DNA of 64,000 bases from Scolanthus callimorphus (Eukaryota; Cnidaria; Anthozoa; Actiniaria; Edwardsiidae), in assembly GCA_033964015.1 (NCBI GenBank), contig CM066923.1, positions 7,615,978 to 7,679,977 on the forward strand, written 5' to 3'. Under the pieces are notes generated by a model. That model was not told the origin of the DNA, did not search any database, and saw only the letters and a list, made by a program, of their open reading frames with translations. Of this stretch, positions 10,901-23,000 are shown one piece after another. A program made the position numbers and the translations under genes. How positions within the stretch are numbered: the stretch's first letter is position 1; every line of letters starts with the position of its first letter.

Positions 10901-13900
10901 ATCGGGAAGTACGTTTTAGCTGAAGATCGAAATTTTCGAGATTTTTCAGCCTTCAAAAGACTACTTATGCTAGCCGCCATTATGGTATTCGGTTCTACTA
11001 ACCACAGTCAATCCAAAAAATGATCTCGACTATCAGCCGTCAAATGTTTTTGTAAACAAGAAGAATTTAAACCCTCTTTAAAAACAGTTCCGCCCGGTAA
11101 GATATCAAAAAGGGCAATTTGCAACCATTTCCATCCGCTCGACAACAAACCAAAATATTCCAAATTTATACTTATCGAGGCATGAGTTGAAAGGTTGCTT
11201 AACAAACCTGGATGGTTATTGCTTATTTCTTATGAATTGAGCTTTATTTAAGGTATGAGTATACCTTTGAAGGGTGTCGCGGGAAAAAATTTCGTATCGC
11301 GTCACAATTTACACCACAAACGTCGTTCATATATCATTTTAAAGCTAAAAGGTTGGGCTATGTGATGAATAACTTTGTTTTCATTATATTGTACATTAAC
11401 ATATATTTGTTTAGCTCTAAAAAAAAGTACCGACTTTCTTGAAAAAGTTCCAGCTTCTTCCAATTAAATTGCACAGATCCAAATTTGAGCAAAATCTATT
11501 CTTTAGAAGGCGATCTAAAAAAAGGTGTGCGGGATTTTTGATTTTCCTTTCAAAACATATTTTATGCTAATTTTTGTGTTAGAATTGCCAAAAATATCGA
11601 TTTTCAATCTGTTTTACATAATATTTCCGAAAATACGTAAAATATCAAAAATCCCGCACACCTTTTTTCAGATCGCCCTCTAAGGAATACATTTTGGGGA
11701 AATCTGGAGCTTTTAACATTAACTGGAAGTGGCAGGAACTCTTAAAAAGCAAAAATTGGTACTTTTCCTTTGAAGCACAAAACGACGAAAACGTTCCATC
11801 AAATTAACGTTGCATATAAATATACCACTTAGCAAGTAAGGCCGTTTCACAAGCTTTAAAACGATATATAAATGGCCCTTGTAGTGTAAATAATGACGCG
11901 ACAGTGATTTTTTTCGCGAAAAATTGACGTCTCTCGCGCAAAGGTATACTCATACCTTAAGGTAACTAAATTAACCCAGAAATCGTCGTGGCATTGGCTC
12001 TAATTAGTTTGCTAAAGAAACGGAACTGAAAAGCAGGTGGTTTCTCCATGGGGGGTGTATGTCCTGAGTGGTGAACTCTTTAACATCCAATTTGGCTGGC
12101 CCTACTTGATTTAAACAATCCTATTACAACCTCAATAGAAATATTTTGCCAAAAGGATGTTGTTAAGAAACCCAATGATCCATATAGACTAAAAGTTGTT
12201 ATATTTCATCAAAAGCCGTGGAGAACTTGAATAAGTATTTTTAATAACAGAAACTATATGTTTTAGCAATAAATCGAAGGTAGCGTGCAAGTGGGCTTCT
12301 ACTCAAACAATCAGACCACTCGTTCTCGTGTTCTATGAGTCGAGTCAAATATCTGTTATAATAATTTTGTGCGAGCATTGTGGCGTATTATCCGGGCTCT
12401 ATGAACATTTTGGCGGGCTATAATATATTTAGAGCTCTGAAGTCGCTTCTGTGATGGTCACCATAATTATTGATTTTGTACTCTCTGCTCTTCAAAGTTA
12501 TAATAATAGTAATGTTGCGCGAGACAGAGCGGAAATGGCCAAAAATGAAAATCTAACTTCGCCATATTTCAATATGTAAGCTCAAGATTCCGCATACAAG
12601 GAGTGTCTATGACCAAAAGCTTAATTCCAAATTTTTAAGACATTTGAAGAATATGAATTTTAGATATGATTGATCAAAGTTTGCATAATTCCTGATCAAA
12701 GTATTAATTCTCCCGATAAAATGGTACAAAAACCAAAGTTTAAAGCCTAATATCTCAAAGACGGATCCATTAGAAAAAAGTCATTTTGGTATTTTGTTTT
12801 TAGTCAGATAAGGAGTCTCTATGCAAGAAATCAAGCTTATCTGAGTTAACCTGACCTTACTATTTTCGTTTGACCTTACTATTATCTTCCAGCAAGTTTT
12901 TTCCTATATTTTTTTAACTTCCATACTGTTTTCAAAACCCGCAAAAATGTGTAGTAGCCATAGGTTGGCACAGCTAGAATTGTCATTTGCTAAACCAGGG
13001 AGGCTCAACAGATGGCATTCAGTAATAGTGATAAAAGTCAATACACAAAAGACATCGCTGAAAGTGCCGAGATCATAACACCACCCACGACCTTGATAGA
13101 TAAGCCAATATTGCCAGGGCTAATGCATTTTTTTCACGAAGTTAACAAAACTACTTTAGATTTTACTGGTATGTTACGCTTTACGTAGATAGTTAGTATG
13201 ATAACAAAGTTAATTCGACAGCACGCTAGTGTCACGAAATCACCTATCGGGTTGTTTTCATTCTGCGAATTTCCGAACGCCAAACTCCGTTTTGGCATCC
13301 GTCCATCAAACCTTTGAAGACACGCGCATGGAATTGTTTCTAAATTTCGTTTGCATTTTATTTTGGAAAAATTGGTTTTGAAGTCTATCTAGTCCTTATT
13401 ATTTCAAACAACCTATCAAAGCCTGCGTGAAATCACCCAGAGCTGTACACTCTTGATTGACGGAAGCCAAACTGCGGTTTGTTACTTGGCGTAGAGTTCA
13501 CCAACTTATGAAAATTGCAGTAACTCAAAATTGTCCTATGTGAAAAGTGTTGTTAAAAAGAGGCTTTCATCCTGAAAAAATTCATTTCGTTATAATCCCC
13601 GTGTTTTGGATTGTAAACGTTCATTCACCTCTTTGATATTTTCTTTTGTTAATTCTTTTATTTGCCTCCACGTCGCCTTCGCTTTGTTTACTTCTAAGCT
13701 TGTTATGAGCTATCCAAAACAATTATGTGAGAGCACGCAATTTCAAATCACGGAACACTGAATGGGGTTCCATTCCAGAACCCCAGCTTGAAAAAAAGTC
13801 ATGTTATCAGACCTTGTAAGGCTTTGTAAAGATTCTAAACTCTTTTCTTCCTTTCCATTTCATTGTAAATGCAAAGGACACTGAGCTAATACTGTAAAGA

Positions 13901-16900
13901 TCAATCAAACCTCATGACCTAGAAAAATACTCAAAAGCTCGCAGGACAGCTCTCGAGTTTTCTGCATTCTTTTTGTCATAGTTCAAGGGCTCAAGATTCG
14001 TTTTGCGCCGATGAAAAGAGTTTTCGTGATTCGTCCAACCTCACAATTATGATTACACAAGCCTCTCCGCGTTGCACTAAATGTAGACATTAGTGGATTC
14101 AAGTGCCCTGTTTTCTTTATTTCTTTATTGTTTGCATTTCATTTTTCACAAAGAGAAAGATATCATGTTTCTCTGTCGTTCTCATAAATGTTCTGGAATT
14201 CGTTGAGATTGCGTGAAACATGTCTGTCCGCTTTCAATTCCTGCTTAATCGATTTAGAACAATATTAAACACCACTTCAAGTGTCGTGTTTTTTCCTTTA
14301 ACTCCATTTAATTTATTCTCTATAGTTTTAGAGTTCCTTTCAAAGTGTTTCGTGATTTTTCGCTGATAGAACCTCGTCCAAACGTTTAGTAATGTGTTAT
14401 TGTTTTTTCTGTTTTAATATTAGTGTTTCTGTCCTTGCACAGTACACCTATTTTGCCTACAAATGTTGTGGCGAAAGTTTTGTTTTCTCTTGTTTTTTCT
14501 TTTTATTTCTTTGAGTGCGTTCTACTTACTTCGATTGTCCGCGTGTTCCAAGTCGCCTTGTTTTCAGATTAGGAAACGTGTGTCGAATTATCTACAAAAT
14601 AAATAAGTGAATTTAGTACATAAACACCAAGGAAATAGGTACGTAATCTCCCCTTGTAAACCAGATGTAAAAACATCTTCTCGTTACACTTGCCCGTGTC
14701 AATGCTCTTTTTTAAGCAATAAAAGTACTTTCCGCGTGCTCTCTGCTTTCTTACAAACACGAGGGAGATGTTGGGAGAACTGATCAAAACTTGAAAGACA
14801 CGAGCCGAAGGCGAGTGTCTTTCAAGTTTTATCAGTTCGACCAACATTCCCCGAGTGTTTGTAAGAAACCAGAGAGCACGCAGAAAGTATTTTTATTGCT
14901 TTTAGAAAATAACATACACACGCGCGACAGCGTTGCGTGACAATCGTGTTTCTCAGGTCTCTTACAAACACGCTTTTTAACCAATCAGAATGCGCACATT
15001 CACAATACAACATAGGTGTTATTTTCTAAAAAGATTTGGCAAATCAGAACGACAAAAGTAAAATTTGTATTAAATTAACGAACATCTTTTTTTTAAAGCG
15101 CTCATTTGAGAAAGCAAAAGTTTTTGCAAGTAAACTTTTATATTATTAAGTACACTGGTTTAAGTAGCGCTCCGTCTTAGAACTATAGCGGAAACAATAG
15201 GGCCGCGGAAACAGTGGTCGTCTAGTCATGCTCACACTCGATTTTCTTCTTGAACCAACGAAATGCTATGAAATATCCGGAAGACCTGTTCGGAAAGAAT
15301 TCAGCTCTGCAAACGAAGTATTTCGCTACAAAATCGGTCAAAAAGAAATTTCAACCAATCAGAAGGCCAGGATTTGTTGACTAAGCCAATTAGTTTTTTA
15401 GAAATTTAATAATTTAAAATTTTACACAAAGCATAACTCAAATTCCCCATAGCCGTTCATGCTATCGTTCTTGGACGGAGCGCTACTTAATTAACTTCAT
15501 AAACAAGGGCTGACAAAAGTAGCTGCCGCTGCCGCGACTCTGTTGTTTGCTCGTATTCTCCTCAAGAGCACCATGAAAATTTTAAAGCATCTTTTGAAAG
15601 GTTTGCATGCAAGTAGTACAGTACCTCGTAGAAGACAACCAAGGAAAATACATTTCGAAGTTTATATACAATATATGGGGATCTGTATAGAATTAAACGG
15701 TTCACATGTGATTTTTCTATTGAAACTACTCCAAGGTGGTGAACTTTGAAATTTAATTTCTGCGCTTTCCATGCGTATTGTTCATAGCGGGACAAAAACC
15801 TTTTTACGTGGTAGTTCTTTCAAAACAAACCAAAATCAAGCCAAGAAGTTCTAAACTTTTGAGTAACTGGATTTTTGGAAAACTTTGTGTCAAAATTGCT
15901 CGACATCCTGGTAATCTCTCCCTAAATGTCTTTTGAATAGATACCAAGTAAAATTTGATGTCGCTGAAATTGCATGTTGGAGACTTTGCGATCTGTCAGG
16001 TGCACTAACTCCAAGAAATAAAGGAATTTGTTTTCAGACCAGATATATTGTACAATAACTTCTTACCTTTCCAAAACTTGCAGCATTTACTGGAGATAAG
16101 TTATTTTTCTCGCAGAAGTCGAGATAATGAGAGTAAAGTGCACTCCGTGGCAAACTAACACCATCGGCAACTTCGTAGTTTTCGTTCAACCTAAAAAGTG
16201 GGGAAAAAGAGCGCGCACGGAGAGGTAAATACAACTTGTCATTACGCATTGCCATCTGAAAAATCTTTTTGGCAACTAAGCGTTAAGATATTCTTTTTAT
16301 TTTTTAAACTCTTTTGTTAGATATCCGTGAGGTATTTGGCAACTTTTTTTTACCGGCTCTCTCGCGTTGGGAAAATCCAAACTTGGTTTGTTTTGAGTTT
16401 TTCGGCCGTTCCGGCAGAAAAATCAACAAAGCCAATCAGATCCTTGCCCTGTTTTGCTTGGTACAGTCGACTGGCTTTTCATCCCGACAGAAAGCCAGTT
16501 GACTGCACTAGGCGAAACAGGACAGGACCTGTTTCACTGGCGGAACAGAAAAACCCGAAAACCCTAACCCAAAGAAACGTTTTGGCGAAACCCAAAATGT
16601 GCAGCGCGAAAAAAAAAAAACGGTTTCATCTATAAAACAGTCAGACGTATGAAGAGATTGTATTGAAAAACATTTTTATATTTTATCTCTCATTAACAGA
16701 TAAAACACTTTTGATAATCAAGATTTAATCTTCCATATTTTTTGAGTTGACATTTTACATAAACCTTATTTCACAATTGCAATTGTACTAACTTTTAATT
16801 ATTAATGATGTTAACAAAGTTAAGGTCGTAACTTGACCACGTTGGCCAAATTATTTAACAAATTAGTTGCCAATACTTTATTCATTGTTCCCCATAAAAC

Positions 16901-17783
16901 TGAAGAACCGATTTGAGGATCGAGTGAGCTTAAAACCGAACCGAAGTGGAATTCAGTTGACTCGCTGAATAATTTCAGCTATTCCAAAAAGACTGTTAAA
17001 ATGTCAAATGTCCTTGAATAGGGTAAACTTTTTATTAGTTTCTGTCGGGAAAAAGTATCAGCATGTTCATTGAGTTTGCCAATTAGGTGCTTAGCAATAT
17101 TATCCATCTAAGTTGAATGACTGTTGTGTTTGTTATGAAAATTAAAACCGGTAATAAACAATAGTACAGAAAAAAAAAAGAAAACTCAGCCAAGTGTTTG
17201 ATAAACAAGCTTTCTCGTTTTAAGACGAAACGTGTTCTTCGAACGTTTATATTTGGAAATCGTTTCCCTTCGTTTGTGTTAAAAAAGGAAACCCTTGAAT
17301 TATACAGCAAAATATTTCTGTAGACCGCAAGAGATACTGTTGTATTTATATGAATTGTTTTATGTTTACTGTGTAATAAAGGATTCTCCAATAGAAACAA
17401 CCCTTTAAAAAAGGCGACACAGCATACGGTTTAACCTTTTCGGTATATATATATAGTTCCGCCTACCGAAATATGGTCCTTTCAATCACAAACCATATTG
17501 CGCGGCTCTGTGACTCCTTGCTTTTTGTTTATTTCAACAACAGGTTTTATAATTTACGAAACGTTTTGTTAAAGGTGTCTGGAACCGCCTTCAACCATAA
17601 ACGATTCCAGGGCTCATATTATAACCTAGTTATTAAAATAAGTTAAGTTAATTCAAGTTTTACGTACCACTGAATTGTCAACGGCGATTGCAGTTTGCTG
17701 TGGGACATGTATGCTCCGCCTGGCGAATACATATGTTGGTGGCCTGTTGATTTAGATGCACATAACTGCAAATGAGCTCTAAA
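4112..17783 (-). CDS. RFX4/6-like: RFX-family transcription factor, RFX4/RFX6 type (15 coding exons traced)
   Basis: Nuclear winged-helix factor that binds X-box DNA and dimerises. Exons from the 5' side (high to low): 17668-about 17769/17783, 16067-16190, 14530-14591, 10621-10704, 9232-9400, 8684-8761, 8370-8483, 8009-8058, 7808-7908, 6948-7006, 6660-6804, 6425-6519, about 6170-6350 (less sure), 5781-5898, 5385-5498, 4112-4938. Every junction I checked is GT-AG and the phases agree. The first exons encode the DBD ([26 protein letters not shown]). The middle exons encode the B/C/dimerisation regions ([38 protein letters not shown]). That order and wording match the RFX4/RFX6 branch, which lacks the N-terminal activation domain of RFX1-3. 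The stop is TAG at 4112-4114. The true start is upstream and unproven. Confidence 0.9.
5186..5343. mobile_element. Short MITE with CAGGGGCGGATCCAGG-type ends
   Basis: The ends CAGGGGCGGAT and ATCCGCCCCTG are inverted. It is 158 bp, lies in an RFX intron and has no coding capacity. The GGGGCGGATCCAG end is a widespread animal MITE terminus. Confidence 0.6.
5385..9400 (-). CDS. RFX4/6-like: RFX4/6-like: exons for the extended dimerisation region
   Basis: Exons between 9400 and 5385 encode a Ser/Pro linker ([15 protein letters not shown]), then [130 protein letters not shown] and [20 protein letters not shown]. Each piece aligns with the same stretch of vertebrate RFX4/RFX6 in the same order. 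The 6145-6350 stretch ([19 protein letters not shown]) lies in one intron and could be an extra or skipped exon. Confidence 0.88.
5706..6165. repeat. Short tandem duplications in an RFX intron
   Basis: GGGATCCCTGTG is repeated three times at 5706-5752. A diverged direct duplication of about 150 bp shares CGATCTCAAGCCTTTTGC at 5981 and 6139. The 5781-5898 exon lies between these blocks. Confidence 0.5.
7547..7798. mobile_element. TA-flanked MITE, family FB-3 (copy 2), beside a splice donor
   Basis: Nearly the same 252-bp element as 3349-3602, flanked by TA (7545-7546, 7799-7800). Read on the minus strand, it starts only 9 bases after the end of RFX exon 7808-7908, just past the donor GTAACT. 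Confidence 0.8.
8217..8305. repeat. GCGACC hexanucleotide array plus 23-bp tandem pair
   Basis: An array of GCGACC-like units (8217-8256) is followed by two copies of ATGCGATTTCATTCGGTATC. Intronic and GC-rich against an AT-rich background. Confidence 0.6.
9514..10003. mobile_element. Tandemly duplicated MITE with poly-G ends
   Basis: A unit of about 226 bp beginning GCTGAAATTAGACC is repeated twice head to tail (9514, 9740). An inverted terminal copy (TTAAATGGTCGGCCCCTA) closes it at about 9975-10003. Each unit has a G run followed by GCTTTTTTGAAAAAAAAATT. Reading frames across it are G/C-homopolymer artefacts. Confidence 0.65.
10389..10450. repeat. TTTTTTCTAGTAAG minisatellite
   Basis: Four imperfect copies of a roughly 13-16-bp unit (TTTTTTCTAGTAAG) in tandem within an RFX intron. 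Confidence 0.6.
10621..10704 (-). CDS. RFX4/6-like: RFX4/6-like: YHYYGI exon closing the DBD
   Basis: The 84-bp exon completes the split Lys codon and encodes [16 protein letters not shown]. Acceptor TTGCAG, donor GTAAGT at 10615-10620, phase 2 out. The YHYYG wing motif is diagnostic of RFX. Confidence 0.93.
11252..11956. mobile_element. 705-bp foldback element with TTAA target duplication
   Basis: The ends GGTATGAGTATACCTTTG and its reverse complement are flanked by TTAA on both sides (11248-11251, 11957-11960), the piggyBac-type target site. Inside is a second inverted repeat (GTGCGGGATTTTTGAT at about 11528, inverted near 11650), so most of the element can fold back. No transposase ORF. 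It interrupts an older copy of the 3622-4040 MITE. Confidence 0.8.
12005..14523. other. RFX intron, nothing recognised
   Basis: AT-rich intronic sequence of about 2.5 kb without long open frames, recognised exons or clear inverted repeats. Confidence 0.6.
14530..14591 (-). CDS. RFX4/6-like: RFX4/6-like: recognition-helix exon
   Basis: A 62-bp exon encodes [20 protein letters not shown] plus two bases of a Lys codon, between acceptor TAG (14592-14594) and donor GTAAGT (14524-14529). The [11 protein letters not shown] recognition helix and wing are fully conserved in RFX proteins, so DNA-contacting residues appear intact. The exon was too short to show as a long open frame and was found by motif and splice phase. 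Confidence 0.93.
14700..14925. repeat. Foldback repeat with about 100-bp arms
   Basis: The arms contain CGCGTGCTCTCTG and CAGAGAGCACGC, with the centre CTTGAAAGACACGAGCC / GGCGAGTGTCTTTCAAG. No unambiguous target duplication. It lies in the RFX intron about 100 bp upstream of the recognition-helix exon. Confidence 0.65.
15164..15486. mobile_element. TTAA-flanked MITE
   Basis: The ends GTAGCGCTCCGTC and GACGGAGCGCTAC are bounded by TTAA on both sides (15160-15163, 15487-15490). It is 323 bp and non-coding. TTAA duplication points to a piggyBac-like transposase acting in trans. Confidence 0.75.
16067..16190 (-). CDS. RFX4/6-like: RFX4/6-like: first half of the wHTH DNA-binding domain
   Basis: Encodes [19 protein letters not shown] then [21 protein letters not shown], the most conserved RFX segment. 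Acceptor AG at 16191-16192; donor GTAAGA at 16061-16066, phase 0. Confidence 0.95.
16314..16600. repeat. Degenerate foldback related to 29395-29692
   Basis: The inner palindrome CAGTCGACTGGCTTT... / ...AAAGCCAGTTGACTG and the GGCGAAAC / GTTTCGCC words are shared with the 29.4 kb element. Open frames here are symmetric and not gene-like. Confidence 0.5.
17668..17783 (-). CDS. RFX4/6-like: RFX4/6-like: exon entering the DNA-binding domain
   Basis: The exon ends in ...TIQ-W, with the Trp codon split (TG|G) across the donor GTACGT at 17662-17667. The next exon supplies the G and continues LNENYE, reproducing the start of the RFX wHTH domain. Two acceptors are possible (after 17769 or after 17783). 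The N-terminal part is a short Ser/Gly/His-rich stretch. Confidence 0.8.
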
Positions 17784-17789
17784 GAGAAT

Positions 17790-19780
17790 AACAGCGAGTA
17801 TTTGATATGTCGTTGTAGTTAAAAAGCACAACGACCTTTTGTTTGTCAAGAACAGTAAAACCACCAGAAGGAAATTATCTTTTTGAAGAAAAGACTCAAG
17901 TCGCCTTATTAACTGTCTGGTCTGGGATGGTCTGTATTGAATGCTCATTAGAGTTTGTTTTCTTCAAATAAGTGCATTTTAGAGACTTTAATCGTATGGC
18001 ATTTCAATTGCTTTCTGTCGGGGATTTTTGTATTTGTTGCTAGGATCTAGAAAGTAGTTTTCTCATCAAATTATTTGAAGGTCAGGCGTAATAAATTCAC
18101 ATTCTGCACATAAATCATCTATCAAAACTCAATGCTATTTTTCATGTCAATTTCCAAGTGAAAGAAAAACTGGGTTAGCAGTTAATTAGCGCATAGACTG
18201 AAAACTAGCAATGTTGGCCCTCTGCCTTCATGTAAAGTTCATAAAAATATTATTAGAAAATGCTCATTAACTTACATTTTGACAGGAAGTCATACAAACA
18301 CTTATTTAACTCAGCCACGTTTATCAGCATTGCATTGTGCAAGACTGAGTTCAGTGTTTTTTGTCTTAGAAATTTTGGCAATGGTATTTTGGAAATGGAA
18401 ATGAAGTGGAATTTCAGTGCAGTTTATAACCCACTATAATCAAAATCTTTTTGCTAAGTATCGAAAACAATGGATTATTTGAATCAAATGTCGCCCTAAA
18501 TACGGGTTTACTACCGGTGTATAGCGAATTAACTAGAACTATTTGATAAAGCACGAATAATAATAAAGCTTTCAATGCGTTCTTGTCTCAGTTTTCCCAT
18601 TGTGAAGTTATTCAACACAATATTATCTCACACTTACAAATTACAATACAGATTCAAGAAGCAGAAAATTTAGGGTCCTAAAAAGAGATCACTTAGCAAA
18701 TCGTTGAGGAACCAAATTCTTTGCAAGATCCGATTCGATAAAGTGTGAAGAGCATTCCGGTTTTCTTTCCAATAAAATGTGTTATTTTTCATCAAAATTG
18801 GTGTGTTTTTGTAGGCGAAACTATACAATGCCACATGCCCAAGCTTGATCCTCGAATGTGACAAATAGTTTTTCTAAAATCCATTGTTCTCCCGTCTCGC
18901 ATCGCTTGCCACCAATCACGGCCCGTTTGATAATTGACGGCACGCGCTCCTCTTTCTAAAAGTGTGGCAAATTTACATTTGTGTTGTTTGAGTACTTATA
19001 TCCCCAGCAAGACCCTATTCATCGGTTCCCCTTGTTGTTTGAGCAAGCCACGAAACACTGTATGCAATCTATTGAAACGCTGTATAATACTTATCAGGCT
19101 TGATGCCTGGGACGTTTGGTTTCAGCGGGTGAACAAATCAAATTCAAACTATATGACTGTCTTATAAATTAGCTCAACTGACTTTTAATGGAAAGCAAAT
19201 CAAAACGTACCCTATCCTTGATTATAATTGACTCCAATGGATAAAACTTATTATCCGAAAAGTATATTTTGCAAGCTCGTCCTGGTATAATATCCTATCA
19301 TCCACTTTACTCTGAAAGCCGAGATAAACGAACTACATTCTTGTTTTGAGGACTGATTTGAAATGAGACACTATAATCGGGTGTAGAGGTGAAAAAAACT
19401 CACAGACACCAATCAAGAGTATTTAAAGTTTTTATAAGAGCAAAAAGTGTTTGTATAATTTCGTACAAGAACTTGCTAGTCGATGCGTGACGGCAACATA
19501 TACAACTAAATTCCCTGGAAGCGATAAAAAACCTCTCCGTTAAATAGAAATACCATAGATACAGCCATGACAGCAAGCCGCTATGTTAAATACACTTATT
19601 TAGTTTTGTTAAGTGTGAGTCACTGCTATAGCTACCAGTTACCAAAAGAATTTCCGCCCCATTTCAAAAAGGCCAAGTAAAAGTCGATTTCAAGAGTCTG
19701 GTGGCTAAGAAGGGTAAGAAAGGGCTGGAAGTAATTTACGCTCGTAAATTGTTTTGACTATTCCTAATACTTAGTATACT
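17790..19780. other. Probable RFX 5' intron, no exon proven
   Basis: An additional small RFX exon is expected here from splice phase, but I found none with both good splice sites and a conserved sequence. Confidence 0.5.
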
Positions 19781-19783
19781 TAC

Positions 19784-20048
19784 CGCTTAAGCGTGGCATA
19801 CCGAATGCTTCCTTGTCACTGTAACCTTCAGTCTTTGCAGCAAATTTGATTATAGAGCCCTGAAGAATGAATGCGAAAAAGATTTTCTAGTTTCATTGAG
19901 ATGGATGCATATCCTAGGCGGGAATTAATGAGGCGCCAGGTACCTTGATGGAACCGTCACCGTCCAATCCCTGTTTTACTTCGCGCGCACGAGCCCTTCC
20001 TACTGAACGCGGGTTTGCTGTGACACTACCGGCGAACAAAATTACCAT
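19784..20048 (-). CDS. Candidate N-terminal exons of the RFX gene
   Basis: Exon 19944-20048 begins with ATG (MVILFAGSVTANPRSVGRAR...) and ends in phase 0 at GTACCT. After an 84-bp intron, exon 19784-19859 opens after CAG in phase 0 and ends in phase 1 before GTAAGT. Both stay open. However, the phase-1 end does not fit the 17.7 kb exon directly, so a further small exon must exist, or these belong to another transcript. No family similarity recognised. Confidence 0.45.
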
Positions 20049-23000
20049 TTTCGTCTGTCAATCTACCAAACGTCTCGAGCATTTTGCGGCTTGACGCTCG
20101 GGCTTTGTGTCTGACATAAATTTCAATAAAACAACAGTGTTCTGTGTCCTAGTTACCCGGGCTAAGTAAACAAAGGGTAGCATTGTTTCCACCGAAGCGT
20201 GGTATAAGCGATAACGCGTGTGCCACTGGTATTGTGTATTGTCTTCGAATTTAATTGCTCTTTGCTTCCTATGTATACAATCTTTGAAGACGGCACGCGT
20301 CTACAATTATCCCGGTCACTGCCACGTGCCACTGGTAACACTATGTTGTGACATGTACACATGATATGCTATTGAACAACTAACGGCCCTTAAAACGAAC
20401 AAATTCAATCACTACACTCGTACTGTAGTTGAGTCCAACCCGTCGGATGGTTCAAATGTCTCGTGACTTTTTAAACTTCAGTTCACGCCCCTACTGTCCT
20501 AAAGCCTAAATAACTCTCCAAATGACTCCCAAATGACGGTTATTTTGGTAATTTTTTATTCATTGTTAGCATCTGTTCAAAAAATTCCTTTTGTTTTCGC
20601 TTCCTTGGCATGGAGTGGTCTGTGCAAAAGATTCGGGATGCTCGCCCGAAACCAGGTGTCGGTTCTCGGCCAATCATAGCGCTCCATCAAAAGAGTTATA
20701 GTTACAAGTACACTAAAAAGATATGTCTGTTGCGCATGCGTATAACATGCTCAGTAGCCAATCAGAATCAGGCCTGGATGACGCGGCTGTCGATGATCAT
20801 ATCTGCTAATTGAGGTGACATTTTTTGTTAATGAATTAAGTGAGACGAGGTAGAAATAGAAAGGGCCCATTGAAACCTAGAAGTGGAAACATCGAGAATT
20901 GTGATCCACGTGTGGGAAATTCTATCTGATAGGAATCTTATACATTTACCGAGCACACAAAAAAGGAATGTAGGGCATTTTTCGAGAGTATGTGCTAACG
21001 CATAGCCGATGGGTTCTAAGTATAATTTGTTTACATAGGTAACATCACAATTTTCTGTGCCTAATTCCTAACACTGCCGCGTCCATAGCTCATGGTATTG
21101 ATGCTAGGGCGTTGACTACTTTACATAAGTTGAATAACCCTGACAATTGTGGTTTTGTTCCCAAAGTTAAAATCAGGCAGAGCTGAATAGTTTTGGGTGT
21201 TTTACAACGCTTTGGACCAATCAGAACGACGAACATGTGCGGGATTATCATATTAATATCTCGATCGTTTCGAGATAATTTGGTTGGCCACTATTGTAGC
21301 TCAATATGGCAGTGGATGAGGTCTCTTAGCAATCGCCAATCTTGCTAGGCCTGCACGTGTCTGTATAGAAACATTCAACCCATTCGAGCAATTACTTACA
21401 GATCGCAAAAGCAAATATAAATGGGCTCTTCCTCTTTGGCACATTTTCCTTTGTCAGCGGTGAAAATAGTGTTAGAATAGAGTGCGAATAGCCACTTAGG
21501 ACAGCAACGGGCCTTTTTATTAGCAAGTTCTAAAATGCCTCCTAGGATAAGTCACCATCCTATAATAAGAGGGAGCTTTCATAGAACTTTAGGTATCTCC
21601 AAGCTTATTCTCATCATCCTCTATATTGTGAGGAGAAATTAAAATGGACCCAGTATTTGTACCCATCTCTTATCAAGAAAGTCAATTGATTAGAACTGAT
21701 TTGAAAATTCCCAACACGTTTTTTCTCACGGGGCACATTTGTCCATTCAGCCGCCTTTGTTGTTGGGGGGATGCATGGACGTTCGTCTGTGGCCGAGGTT
21801 CGTGCGGAATACTCGTCCCCCTGTTGCCTCATACCGTTCTGTTCTTGCTCCATGACAATTGCATCCATCTAATCTCTTATCAGATCGAACTAAGACGTTT
21901 TTGACAGTGGGTTCTATCTTGATATGCGCGAAAAATGCCAACAGTGCATGATTTCTCGTGTCGAATGTGGCAACGCTCTGCCCGCTCATGTCTTTAATTT
22001 CTCTTTAAATTTTCATTTTACCTTTATTTTACTTCCCAGAAAAAACGACCATTGAGTTGTGCAAATAACTGAGCTAAAATTCTAGCCAATTTGATTATTG
22101 GCGTTTTGTTTTCAGCTTTTGTAATTATAGCTCCTCACAAATTACACTATTCCTCTATCGTATTGTCTGTGTTCGTATGATGTACGCTTCTAGAGTGCGT
22201 TACCTTTTCAGAAACAGTTTCCCACCTTTTTCAGCAGATCACAAGTTACACATAGGGTAATAAATGAGTGGTTTGGGCGTAAAGATAAGCGGTGATACAA
22301 AGCAAACAAAAAATATACTTGCATTGAACTTTAAAGTCGTTTTGGAGTAATTTAATAACAATTTTAGATCAATGACTTGTAGAATAGAACTAAAGAGGTA
22401 TGGTTCCAGTAGATAAAATGATGCAATAGGTTGTTATCTCTGAAATAATAATCTTGGACATCTAAATATGTTAACTTGCTCTTCCATCGCTTGCTTTGAA
22501 TTATTTTGGGACTAATTTTTGAGAAAAAAGATCTCTAACGTCATCTGAAAAAGAAGGCAAAACACTTCCTTCTTCCCTATTTCTCAACTTATGTATTTTC
22601 TCTAGATACCTCACGGCTCTATGATGGTCTCCACTCAAATTTTCGCACCACGTTAGAAGTCAAATTTTTCAGAAAAAGTTGCATGCGTTTAATTTGTGTT
22701 GGGTATCATTCCATATTTTATGAAAGTCTCATTTTCGAATACACTTATACAAGAACCCCGTTCACCAGCAAAAATCTATGACACTCCCAGAAACTATTTC
22801 ATTTGCTGATATTTCTAAGTAACCTGTTGTTCCGCCAAGCAAATGCTATCAGGATTTCCCCGTTGCTAGAAGACAGCTCATGCGATACGGGCAAATCCCC
22901 AAATACTGCTAGAAAAGTCGTCTGCTACCAAGGAAAGTGTGCGCAAATTATTCAAACTAAATCGGCTCACCTTCGGAACTAATCCACTCCCTTTTGGTGC

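Noticed and set aside
20610..21990. Small ORFs at 20.6 and 21.6-21.9 kb as genes
   Set aside because: No recognised domain, overlapping on both strands, no supporting splice sites.
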